18,671 bases of DNA, taken from positions 1 through 18,671 of the forward strand of contig URPG01000005.1 of NCBI GenBank assembly GCA_900549675.1, read 5' to 3'. This document shows, one piece after another, positions 8,114 through 14,122 of this stretch. Every line of letters starts with the position of its first letter. Positions within the stretch are counted from its first letter, which is position 1. A program made the translations under genes and the position numbers. Source of the stretch: an uncultured Oscillospiraceae bacterium. Lineage in GTDB: Bacteria; Bacillota; Clostridia; Oscillospirales; Acutalibacteraceae. Below the pieces are notes generated by a model. It was not told the DNA's origin and made no database searches. It was given only the letters and a program-made list of their open reading frames with translations.

Positions 8114-8147
8114 AAAAAGACGGACAGCCGAAACTGTCCGTCTTTTT
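8114..8147 (-). terminator. Strong terminator downstream of sdaAA
   Basis: AAAAAGACGGACAG (8114-8127), loop CCGAAA, CTGTCCGTCTTTTT (8134-8147): a perfect 14-bp stem whose A/T ends give T-runs on both strands. It is 115 bp past the sdaAA stop codon and is the natural end of the sdaAB-sdaAA transcript; it would also stop plus-strand transcription. Confidence 0.85.
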
Positions 8148-8261
8148 CCCCACACTTTAGGCGGTCCAAAAAATATCTTTATGAACACCAAACTAAAGCC
8201 GTTCCTCTTAATAGAACCGTCTATCCAAAATTTGTTAGATATGAATCCCCTATTATTTTTA

Positions 8262-9146
8262 TCATGTGAGAGTATCAAGAACTTGCTTTTTTAGTCTAAT
8301 TCCTGTTGGTGTAACAGCCAGTCCGCCCATAGCAGTTTCTTTTAGAGAAGAATCCATTTGCTTACCGATTCTATACATCGCATCAACGACTTCGCCAAAG
8401 GGAATATAACTTTTGACACCTGCCAACGCTAAATCAGCTTGCAGAAGAGCATTTAAAGCACCGGAGGTATTTCTTTTAATGCAAGGAATCTCCACCAAAC
8501 CGGCAACAGGGTCACAGACTAATCCCAATACACTTTTCAGTGCCATGGCAGCGGCATGAAAAGCTTGTTCTGGGGAACCCCCCAGCATTTCTACAACAGC
8601 GGCGGCAGCCATGGCAGAAGCAGAGCCGCATTCCGCTTGACATCCCCCCTCAGCACCGGCCAAGGTAGCCTTTGTGGCAATAATCATCCCCACCGCAGAA
8701 GATGTAAAAAGCGCTTTCCGCAAATCCTCATGATTTTTATGATATTTTTGTGCAACAGAAAAAAGTACAGCGGGAACAATCCCGCAGGAACCAGCTGTAG
8801 GGCAAGCCACAATTCTTCCCATGGCAGCATTGGTTTCGGAGGTAGAAAGAGCAAACAAGGCTGCATAAGAGCCGATTTCACCTAGTATTGAAGATTGTGA
8901 CCGAATATATTCAGAATAGCGGTAAGCATCGCCGCCGGTAAGTCCACTGATAGAACGAATCGGTTTTTCACATGCGTGATGAATGGAATTTTCCATAGCA
9001 GAAAGCATATTGTCCATTTCAGACAAGACTTCTTCTCGGCTTTTTTCTTGACGGGAAGTTTCATAATCAATGGCATAGTCATATAAATGCCGGTGGGAAC
9101 GGGCAAGCTCAACCAGTAATTTTTCACTATCTGTAATAAACTTCAT
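8262..9146 (-). CDS. sdaAA: L-serine dehydratase, iron-sulfur-dependent, alpha subunit
   Basis: A 294-residue subunit of the [4Fe-4S] enzyme that converts L-serine to pyruvate and ammonia in the cytoplasm, feeding amino-acid carbon into fermentation. Family hallmarks are ACPTAGSCGIVPAVL (residues 114-128), EGGCQAECGSASAM (166-179) and CDPVAGLVEIPCIKRN (211-226); the conserved cysteines at 115, 121, 169, 173, 211 and 222 include the cluster ligands. It is full length for the two-subunit Firmicute type. The ATG at 9146 follows AAGGAGTTATC and overlaps the sdaAB stop by four bases (ATGA), so the two subunits are made in a coupled way. Known enzymes of this type are oxygen-sensitive, which fits an anaerobe. 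Confidence 0.96.
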   Translation of the reverse strand: MKFITDSEKLLVELARSHRHLYDYAIDYETSRQEKSREEVLSEMDNMLSAMENSIHHACEKPIRSISGLTGGDAYRYSEYIRSQSSILGEIGSYAALFALSTSETNAAMGRIVACPTAGSCGIVPAVLFSVAQKYHKNHEDLRKALFTSSAVGMIIATKATLAGAEGGCQAECGSASAMAAAAVVEMLGGSPEQAFHAAAMALKSVLGLVCDPVAGLVEIPCIKRNTSGALNALLQADLALAGVKSYIPFGEVVDAMYRIGKQMDSSLKETAMGGLAVTPTGIRLKKQVLDTLT

Positions 9147-9817
9147 GATAACTCCTTATCCAGCAATAGAGCCTTTTCTACTCCGGGAATCTCATGAACT
9201 TGCTCCAGTAATCCTTGGCTGTTCTTATTGTTATCCAATTCAATATACATTGTCGCCATATCTGTATCCTCCAAACGCAATACACGCATGGTAGCAATGT
9301 TGATTTCTCTTTCATAAAGAAGAGAAGTTAATCTGGCCACAACGCCCGGTTTATCCTCATGCTTTGTAACCAAAATTGGATTGTTGCCGGTAAAGTATAC
9401 CGAAATACCGTCAATCTCATTAATTACGATATTGCCACCACCAATGGAACTGCCCATAATATTTACTTTTTTACCACTGTTTGTTGTAATCAGAAATCGT
9501 ACTGTATTAGGGTGAACCTCTTCCCTCAAATCAGTAGGAACAAACGAAAACAACAGATGACGTTCCTTGGCAAATTCAAATGAATTCCGAAGACGAAAAT
9601 CAGAGGGCTCAAAACCAAGAATTCCTGCTACAAGGGCTCGGTCAGTGCCATGCCCCTGATACGTCTTAGCGAAAGAGCCGTGCAATTCAAAAACAACCTC
9701 CTTAATTTCCTCCCCAGAAAGATATCTTGCAATCTTGCCCAGCCTGGCCGCCCCGGCAGTATGTGAACTGGAGGGGCCTACCATAATTGGCCCCACAATA
9801 TCCCAAACTGAATTCAT
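9143..9817 (-). CDS. sdaAB: L-serine dehydratase, iron-sulfur-dependent, beta subunit
   Basis: A 224-residue partner of sdaAA. The N-terminus WDIVGPIMVGPSSSHTAG (residues 5-22) is the conserved start of the beta domain, and a C-terminal ACT domain runs from about 148 to 222 (DKPGVVARLTSLLYEREINI onwards), a small-molecule regulatory fold. The ATG at 9817 matches the usual family start. An in-frame ATG at 9829 is possible, but there AAAGG abuts the start codon with no spacing. sdaAB comes first in the operon and overlaps sdaAA by four bases. Confidence 0.94.
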   Translation of the reverse strand: MNSVWDIVGPIMVGPSSSHTAGAARLGKIARYLSGEEIKEVVFELHGSFAKTYQGHGTDRALVAGILGFEPSDFRLRNSFEFAKERHLLFSFVPTDLREEVHPNTVRFLITTNSGKKVNIMGSSIGGGNIVINEIDGISVYFTGNNPILVTKHEDKPGVVARLTSLLYEREINIATMRVLRLEDTDMATMYIELDNNKNSQGLLEQVHEIPGVEKALLLDKELS

Positions 9818-9852
9818 AATGGTACTCATCCTTTCTATTTTCCAGTCTGACA

Positions 9853-9876
9853 TAAACTAGGAATAATACTAGTTTA
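9853..9876. promoter_or_regulatory. Palindrome upstream of sdaAB, possible operator
   Basis: TAAACTAG-GAATAATA-CTAGTTTA is a perfect inverted repeat with 8-base arms and an 8-base spacer, 35-59 bases upstream of the sdaAB start and inside its predicted leader. It may bind a dimeric regulator of serine catabolism. No T-run follows, so it is not a terminator. Confidence 0.4.
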
Positions 9877-9930
9877 AAGATGTAATTCTTTTTTATACCC
9901 ACTAAATATTTTCCCTATATTTTTATATAC

Positions 9931-9959
9931 AGTATAGCCTACTGACATAAAGAGCACAA
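9931..9959 (-). promoter_or_regulatory. Candidate promoter of sdaAB-sdaAA
   Basis: On the minus strand TTGTGC (9959-9954), a 17-base spacer and TATACT (9936-9931). The -35 box is imperfect, the -10 box is good. It would give a leader of roughly 110 bases containing the palindrome at 9853-9876. Confidence 0.45.
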
Positions 9960-10098
9960 GCTAATCTTCAAACAAAACTGTTGTAGTAAAATAATATAGG
10001 GTAGTGTTATCCGGAACATGGCTAAATCCAGAGCCAACAGTCAATTGGATAAGCAACAAATTATTAGAAAACCAGAAAACTTATCTAGATAAGAACAA

Positions 10099-10126
10099 TT
10101 GAGAAACTGTATTTTTTTGGTATAAT
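10099..10126 (+). promoter_or_regulatory. Promoter of the small gene and HipA-like pair
   Basis: TTGAGA (10099-10104), a 16-base spacer containing a T7 tract, and TATAAT (10121-10126), about 40 bases ahead of the start codon at 10167. Between here and the sdaAB promoter (9960-10098) I see only a weak hairpin (TGGCT at 10019, AGCCA at 10032). Confidence 0.6.
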
Positions 10127-10166
10127 GGCGGTATAAAACAACACACTTTGAAAGAGAGGGATTCAC

Positions 10167-10382
10167 ATGGATGAGAAAAGTGAAAGAATGGAACGTTCCT
10201 TGCCAAGGTTTCTAAAAGATGATATTGAGGCATTGTTAAAAGGGATTGAAAACCAACCCTCTCTTTTAGATTGCTTATATAATGAAGTGCAAGGCTCCAT
10301 TAATTCTGCTTTCTATGGAAACCACATCACAGAAGAACAAGCAAATTATTTGTGTGAAAAATATTTAGTTTGGGAGATGTAA
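10167..10382 (+). CDS. Small conserved hypothetical protein, first gene of a HipA-like pair
   Basis: A 71-residue acidic soluble protein with no signal peptide or membrane span. It begins MDEKSERMERSLPRFLKDD, and the rest looks like three or four short helices. The ATG follows GAGAGGGATTCAC. Its stop codon is two bases before the start of the broken HipA-like gene, so the two were co-transcribed and probably co-translated. I recall similar short proteins preceding HipA-like genes in Clostridia but cannot name a family. An antitoxin-like or partner role is suggested by position only; no DNA-binding motif is evident. The gene itself is intact although its partner is dead. Confidence 0.65.
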   Translation: MDEKSERMERSLPRFLKDDIEALLKGIENQPSLLDCLYNEVQGSINSAFYGNHITEEQANYLCEKYLVWEM

Positions 10383-10384
10383 AT

Positions 10385-11125
10385 ATGGTAGATCAAATGC
10401 TTTTGCTATCAAAAGATACTGCTATTGCCAAGATTATGAATGGAAAGATAGAACCAATCTTGCCAAACCGTACGCCTCTATTTTTGCAGCGTACGGGAGA
10501 TATAAATTATGGTTATCTTCTCGTGCAATAGACGGTCATCGTACGAATTCACGACTGCTAAAAAAGCTTTGAGATTAGAGCAAAAAGATGATGTGTCAAC
10601 CGTCTTATCCGTAAATGCTGCCACAGTGACTGATAATTATTGGATCAAACCAATTCATGATGAGATTACGACTTACCAAGATGTGCGTTTCACAGTGAAT
10701 CATTTTGATAATTTAGCACTTACAGGCGATATAAATTCATTTATTCAACAACCAAGTCGTTCACCTGAACTTACCAATATTGGTAGTTTTGAAAAATGTT
10801 GGAAATTAATAAACGGAAAATGGTGGATGATTAAAAGTGGAAAACCAGAAGAATTATTTTCTGAATTGTTAATTTGCCGTATTGCAAAATTTTTAGATTT
10901 TCCTGTGGCAGAGTATAAACCCGATGGAAATCACATTAATAATCTGGATTTTACATACGGTGCGGAAGTTGATTTTGAGCCGGCTGCTGCTATTATTGGA
11001 GACGAATCTGATTACATTAAGATTTATAATATGCTCAAACCATTTGGTAAACAAATTACCAAAGCCTATTTGCAAATGTGTTATTTAGACGCATTGGTGA
11101 TTAATATGGATAGGCATGAATATAA
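10385..11125 (+). pseudogene. HipA-like kinase-fold gene, frameshifted twice and truncated by phage DNA
   Basis: Frame 1 starts at 10385 (GGGAG ahead) and reads MVDQMLLLSKDTAIAKIMNG onwards to QRTGDI, then stops at 10531. The expected continuation WLSSRAIDGHRTNSRLLKK is in the -1 frame from about 10510, and ALRLEQKDDVSTVLSVNAAT is one further -1 shift away at the A6 tract (10560-10565). After that the frame stays open through GSFEKCWKLINGKWWMIK to LVINMDRHEY, which resembles the catalytic loop of HipA-type kinases (N-x-D-R/D-H-x-x-N). The coding sequence then breaks at about 11119-11130, where reverse-strand terminase sequence begins. Two shifts plus loss of the C-terminus indicate a dead gene. 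HipA assignment rests on the NMDRHEY region and the overall pattern. Confidence 0.7.
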
Positions 11126-11454
11126 ATTATCTTCCCCTCAAATTTGATATGCGGCAGTTTATTACCTGTATCACCGTTTCCGTGATAGGTTGCATTTGAA
11201 TGCAAATCCAGTATGCCGTTATCCTGCTGAATAATATTCTTCTCGGCAATACCGGTTGTCTTGGCGGCGATAATATGCGATTTCTTTTTAGACCGGCTGA
11301 CCATGCGCATGAACTTCACACCGGCGCCGATTGTCGTTTTGCCCGAAGCGGTAGTCTTCTAAGTGCCTTCTAAGAATTCGGCATTGACATTGTTCACGGT
11401 ATTAATAAAATCCACATACTTTTGTGACAAAGGAAACGAATTTTCAGAAGACAT
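11114..11454 (-). pseudogene. terL: Phage terminase large subunit (TerL), N-terminal fragment with an in-frame stop
   Basis: The ATG at 11454 follows AAGGAGGTGGTCTG and gives MSSENSFPLSQKYVDFINTV, continuing to EFLEGT, then TAG (11361-11359), then KTTASGKTTIGAGVKFMRM in the same frame. TASGKTT is the Walker A region of the packaging ATPase. The stop lies in a short imperfect duplication (TTAGAAGGCAC followed by TTAGAAGACTAC); removing nine bases restores the usual EGTTASGKTT. The frame continues through KSHIIAAKTTGIAEKNII to KFEGKIIYI and then fuses with HipA-like DNA, so about three quarters of TerL, including the nuclease domain, is missing. It follows terS directly, as in functional phages. 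Confidence 0.85.
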
Positions 11455-11466
11455 CAGACCACCTCC

Positions 11467-11913
11467 TTATTCACCATCTTCAAGCCCTCCGCCGCCTATT
11501 TGGCTCATGACAGCGTCAAGCTTGCCGGATTCAGATACTTTGACATCGGTTTCCTGCTTTGTGCTGTAACCGTGCTTTGACATCCACAATCCTGCTAGCT
11601 GTGAGGGAATCACACCAAGCTCAAACTTCTGCCGGGCATCAATTTCACATTCTTCACGCATGCGTGTGACGATGTCCCTATACTTCTCGTTGTCAGCATA
11701 GCTTTCATAAAATTTTGACCTTGCAATTCCTGCAAACACGCAAAATCCCTCAATTGTGTAAGTAACACTGCGTTTCAATTCTGCACTGACAAACTCACTG
11801 TTCTTGGAACTGAAATCATGGGTCAGCACATGCTTATTGTCGCATTCCCACTTGAACTCTTCCCACGCTTCTTCCAAAGCTTTGACTGTTTTAAACTTTC
11901 GGGGTCTACCCAT
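11467..11913 (-). CDS. terS: Phage terminase small subunit (DNA-packaging protein)
   Basis: A 148-residue protein that would recognise phage DNA for packaging and recruit TerL. It starts MGRPRKFKTVKALEEAWEEF, carries a central helix-turn-helix-like stretch (YTIEGFCVFAGIARSKFYES, residues about 53-72) typical of gp3-like small terminases, then an oligomerisation helix, and ends in an acidic tail with GGGG. The start at 11913 is chosen over an upstream in-frame ATG because of the excellent AGGAGGTGA ahead of it. It is intact while its partner terL is broken. TerS without working TerL is typical of phage satellites, but decay of an ordinary prophage explains it as well. Confidence 0.85.
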   Translation of the reverse strand: MGRPRKFKTVKALEEAWEEFKWECDNKHVLTHDFSSKNSEFVSAELKRSVTYTIEGFCVFAGIARSKFYESYADNEKYRDIVTRMREECEIDARQKFELGVIPSQLAGLWMSKHGYSTKQETDVKVSESGKLDAVMSQIGGGGLEDGE

Positions 11914-11999
11914 GTTTTTTTCACCTCCTGTGATTGATTTTTTAAGTCTTGCATATATCACCCTATCCGGGAATAAAATAGCCAAGAGGGGTGATATCG

Positions 12000-12473
12000 T
12001 TGGAAAGTAAAAAGAATAAAATTATTTCTGTCGTGCTATTTATCATTGGTACTGAATTGGTCGGATATTTAAGCAGCTTGTTAGCGGGTAATATAGGCAA
12101 TGTATATACCCAACTGACAAAGCCTCCGTTATCACCTCCGGGCCAGGTGTTCGGTATTGTCTGGCCGATACTGTATGCCTTAATGGGCTTAGCAATGGGC
12201 TTAATTTTCAACCGTGAAGACCACCTTGCAAAGCAAGCACTTGCATGGTACCTTATCCAGCTCGGTTTGAATTTTATGTGGAGCATTATCTTTTTCAGAT
12301 TTGAAGCACGCTGGCTTGCTTTAGTCGTTTTAATTCTTTTAGACATTGCTGTATTGTACCTGTTAACGTTGTTCTACAGAATAAATAAAGTGAGCTTTGC
12401 GCTGCTTTTACCATACTTGATTTGGATATTATTTGCCACCTATTTGAATATTGGATTTGCAATTTTGAATTAA
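12000..12473 (+). CDS. tspO: TspO/MBR family membrane protein
   Basis: A 157-residue integral membrane protein with five hydrophobic spans. Family marks are KPPLSPPGQVFGIVWPILYA (residues 41-60), NFMWS (91-95) and the last-helix WILFATYLN (142-150). TspO proteins bind porphyrins and related tetrapyrroles and act in stress signalling or porphyrin degradation; the role in anaerobic Firmicutes is not settled. A TTG start at 12000 is chosen because AGAGGGGTGA lies 5 bases ahead; a GTG at 11991 is in frame but sits inside that ribosome site. It is divergent from terS with an 86-bp gap and is not a phage structural gene, so it is either cargo of the element or host DNA joined to it by deletion. Confidence 0.9.
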   Translation: MESKKNKIISVVLFIIGTELVGYLSSLLAGNIGNVYTQLTKPPLSPPGQVFGIVWPILYALMGLAMGLIFNREDHLAKQALAWYLIQLGLNFMWSIIFFRFEARWLALVVLILLDIAVLYLLTLFYRINKVSFALLLPYLIWILFATYLNIGFAILN

Positions 12474-12477
12474 AAAA

Positions 12478-12530
12478 CAGGATTGACAGAAAGGATTTTT
12501 AGCAATCCAATTGTCAATCCCCTGATTTTT
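12478..12530 (+). terminator. Probable terminator of tspO
   Basis: CAG-GATTGACA (12478-12488) pairs with TGTCAATC (12512-12519) and, past two unpaired C, CTG (12522-12524). A short inner hairpin lies between, and ATTTTT follows. The stem begins four bases after the tspO stop codon. Confidence 0.6.
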
Positions 12531-12540
12531 AGGTATAAGA

Positions 12541-12573
12541 AAACGCACCGCTGAAAAGCGGCACGCTGTGTGT
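12541..12573 (-). terminator. Probable terminator of the cupin gene
   Basis: On the minus strand CCGCT-TTTC-AGCGG is followed by TGCGTTTTCTTATA, right after the cupin gene's stop codon. The stem is only five perfect pairs with weaker outer pairing, so it is moderate evidence. Confidence 0.45.
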
Positions 12574-12996
12574 TTATTCGTCTGCAAGTGCATCAGCTTG
12601 TGTCCTATGAACTGTACCCCATGGGTGATGCGGGGGTGCATAAATAGAACATATTTTCAACGGGACATTTCCAATATTGATTACATTATGCCATTTTTGG
12701 GCTGGTATAAATATGCAACAGCCAGTGCAGACCCGCTTTTGAAAACATAAATTATCTTTTTGATCTCCCATTTTTACAATCCCCATTCCTTGTTCAATTT
12801 GAAGGAATTGATCTGTATCAGGATGTATTTCTATCCCTATGTCTCCTCCAGGCTTAATACACATTAACGTCATTTGTAAATAAGTTCCTGTCCATAGTGC
12901 GGTGCGAAAATTACTATTTCTCTTTGTTACGGCTTGAACATTTGCCACAAATGGTTTCGGACCACAATCTTGACTATTTTTATACTGGTTGTTCAT
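12574..12996 (-). CDS. Small single-domain cupin protein
   Basis: A 140-residue soluble protein with one cupin barrel. Motif 1 is GGDIGIEIHPDTDQFLQIEQ (residues 50-69) with Glu56, His58 and Gln63 as likely metal ligands; motif 2 is IPAQKWHNVINIGN (97-110) with His103. The C-terminus YAPPHHPWGTVH is characteristic of a widespread Firmicute cupin group near the mannose-6-phosphate isomerase C-terminal-like cupins. Function is unknown; such proteins often bind a divalent metal. The start at 12996 has GAGGAGGAAATAT ahead and is preferred over an upstream in-frame ATG at 13092. It lies convergent with tspO, between the phage tRNA region and terS, so it may be element cargo. Confidence 0.88.
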   Translation of the reverse strand: MNNQYKNSQDCGPKPFVANVQAVTKRNSNFRTALWTGTYLQMTLMCIKPGGDIGIEIHPDTDQFLQIEQGMGIVKMGDQKDNLCFQKRVCTGCCIFIPAQKWHNVINIGNVPLKICSIYAPPHHPWGTVHRTQADALADE

Positions 12997-13060
12997 ATAT
13001 TTCCTCCTCTCATAATCTTGCATGATATCATATGAAATATATTGAGAGAAAGTGTTACAG

Positions 13061-13100
13061 TAAAAAAAGAATCCCTCGTGCACACTGCACAAGGGGTTCT
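13061..13100 (-). terminator. Strong minus-strand terminator of the tRNA-Glu/structured RNA unit
   Basis: On the minus strand AGAACCCCTTGTGCA (13100-13086) pairs with TGCACGAGGGATTCT (13082-13068) around a 3-base loop, with one A-T-type interruption, and is followed by TTTTTTTA. The T-run is on the minus side only, which fixes the direction of the transcript. Confidence 0.8.
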
Positions 13101-13464
13101 GTGTTTGTATGAAGAGGATTTACAGGCTGTTTGCTAGCCGCACTCTCTTCGGGCAATCCACCGCTTAGCGAGTGATAATTGCCATTGTGTTTTGAACCTA
13201 AAGTTCATGGGCTCATTCGTCCCGAAACATCCCCAACTGTTTCACGTCTGTGAGAGGTGCGTGGGGTCTGTGCAGATTGCCGGATTCGAACCGGCGGTAC
13301 CACCGCTATATCTGCATGTGTGCCAGTCTTACCTGGCTGTAGTGTTTATTCTTAACTGGCTGCTTGCTCAACAAAACACCTGTACGAGCACTCGAAGCCG
13401 TGCCAGCTTAGCCTACGGAACTGGGGGAGTCTACCGCAGCCTTCCCGTAATGCCCCCGAAGTTG
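13068..13464 (-). ncRNA. Candidate structured non-coding RNA between tRNA-Glu and a strong terminator
   Basis: This stretch has no plausible ORF but is dense in local stems, read here with plus coordinates: CCCCC/GGGGG (13453-13457 with 13423-13427); GCCAG-TCTTAC-CTGGC (13322-13337); a tRNA-like fold (13271-13316); GAAACA-TCCCCAAC-TGTTTC (13224-13243), whose CCCC loop could pair with GGGG at 13263-13266; TGAAC-CTAAA-GTTCA (13193-13207); a long GGCAAT...ATTGCC hairpin (13152-13183); and GAAGAG/CTCTTC (13111-13116 with 13145-13150) enclosing GGCT/AGCC. It starts directly after tRNA-Glu and ends in a minus-strand terminator, so the RNA is read on the minus strand. Large phage RNAs near tRNAs, such as GOLLD, are a precedent, but I cannot match a family. 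Decayed tRNA genes are the alternative. Confidence 0.45.
13271..13316 (-). other. tRNA-like fold lacking an anticodon arm
   Basis: On the minus strand TGCAGAT (13316-13310) pairs perfectly with ATCTGCA (13277-13271), like an acceptor stem. Between them are a D-arm-like GCGG-TGGTA-CCGC and a textbook T-arm, GCCGG-TTCGAAT-CCGGC. Only 46 bases are present, there is no anticodon stem-loop, and no CCA follows. It is most simply a tRNA gene that lost its anticodon arm, though a deliberate tRNA mimic within a larger RNA is possible. Confidence 0.45.
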
Positions 13465-13538
13465 TGGTAACACCAATGAGGTTTGAACTCATTGCCACTG
13501 TGAAAGAGTGGTGTCCTGACCTGTTAGACGATGGTGCT
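13465..13538 (-). tRNA. tRNA-Glu (TTC), phage-type, with encoded CCA
   Basis: The minus strand folds into a full cloverleaf: acceptor AGCACCA/TGGTGTT (one G-T pair), D-arm GTCT...GGAC, anticodon arm CCACT-CTTTCAC-AGTGG with anticodon TTC, T-arm ATGAG-TTCAAAC-CTCAT, discriminator A and encoded CCA. The 5' part CACCATCGTCTAACAGG matches the usual tRNA-Glu pattern. The T-loop TTCAAAC and weak T-stem are phage-like. It lies between the late-regulator gene and the packaging genes, a common place for phage tRNAs. A GCCCC/GGGGC hairpin (13544-13563) sits just upstream. Confidence 0.9.
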
Positions 13539-13725
13539 ATACTGCCCCAGCCGTAACCGGGGCTGATTTAGGAGGTATATCTATGCCAAGATGCCTTATA
13601 CTCAAGGAGTAGAGACAGCAGCAATAGAACGCTAAAAATGGATGTTGTCCGTTGTTTATCTGCTGCCTCTATTATTATTATTATAAATGGTAAAATCGTC
13701 ATTTGTGGCTAAATCGGCGAAAAGA

Positions 13726-14082
13726 TTAACTATTTTTCATGTAATCTAAAGCCTGCCGATATTTATGTCTTGCTTTTTCCTGTGTGTAATCTCCGCCCAT
13801 TTTTGCGGCTATATCACGCCATGTTAACTTGCGATACGCCCTCAGCTTTACAATTCTACGCCATTCACTTTTGGGCAGCTTTCCAACAGCTTCTTCAATT
13901 TCAAGCTTCTGTGCCCTCAAAAACGCTATCTGCTCTTGATTGCTACGTGGCAACCCTTGAATCGTGATGCTGCGGGGTGTGTAGGGGTAATCCGGCATGG
14001 AACCTTGCACCGAATCGGTAGAATACTCGGAAAGTAGTACAAGCTGCTTTTCGAGTATTTCTTTTATTTCTTGATTTGTCAT
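13726..14082 (-). CDS. Phage late-transcription regulator, sigma-region-4-like helix-turn-helix
   Basis: A 118-residue protein. The N-terminal half is helical (EIKEILEKQLVLLSEYS, then ITIQGLPRSNQEQIAFLRAQ). The C-terminal half, KLPKSEWRRIVKLRAYRKLTWRDIAAKMG with a following KARHKYRQALDYM helix (about residues 68-116), looks like the -35-binding region of sigma-70 factors. Such small proteins sit just upstream of terS in many low-GC prophages and switch on late genes (ArpU/RinA-like role). Here the position fits, with the tRNA-Glu unit and terS downstream on the same strand. The start at 14082 has AAAGGAGAACGGT ahead; an upstream in-frame ATG lacks a ribosome site. Confidence 0.75.
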   Translation of the reverse strand: MTNQEIKEILEKQLVLLSEYSTDSVQGSMPDYPYTPRSITIQGLPRSNQEQIAFLRAQKLEIEEAVGKLPKSEWRRIVKLRAYRKLTWRDIAAKMGGDYTQEKARHKYRQALDYMKNS

Positions 14083-14122
14083 ACCGTTCTCCTTTCCTAA
14101 AAAATACTTGCGTTTACTTCGG

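Noticed and set aside
8041..8160. Plus-strand 39-codon frame ending KDGQPKLSVFFPTL
   Set aside because: Its C-terminal part is simply the sdaAA terminator hairpin read as protein, and no ribosome site precedes the ATG.
11991..11999. GTG start for tspO nine bases upstream of the chosen TTG
   Set aside because: It lies inside the AGAGGGGTGA ribosome site, leaving no spacing, whereas the TTG at 12000 is spaced correctly.
13373..13460. A second full tRNA on the minus strand between tRNA-Glu and the tRNA-like fold
   Set aside because: A GCGGTAGA D-loop-like piece and a TTCGAGT T-loop-like piece are visible, but I could not pair an acceptor stem or anticodon arm, so only a structured region is claimed.
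13559..13580. GGGGCTGATT, which resembles the 5' end of tmRNA
   Set aside because: No tag reading frame, no matching 3' T-arm with CCA and no acceptor partner are present; the bases form one side of a local GCCCC/GGGGC hairpin.
13583..13635. Plus-strand miniature ORFs with an AGGAGG site (13570-13576) before ATG, opposite the tRNA-Glu leader
   Set aside because: The best-placed frame has only nine codons and the longer one starts too far from the ribosome site; the surrounding genes are on the other strand and nothing else supports translation.
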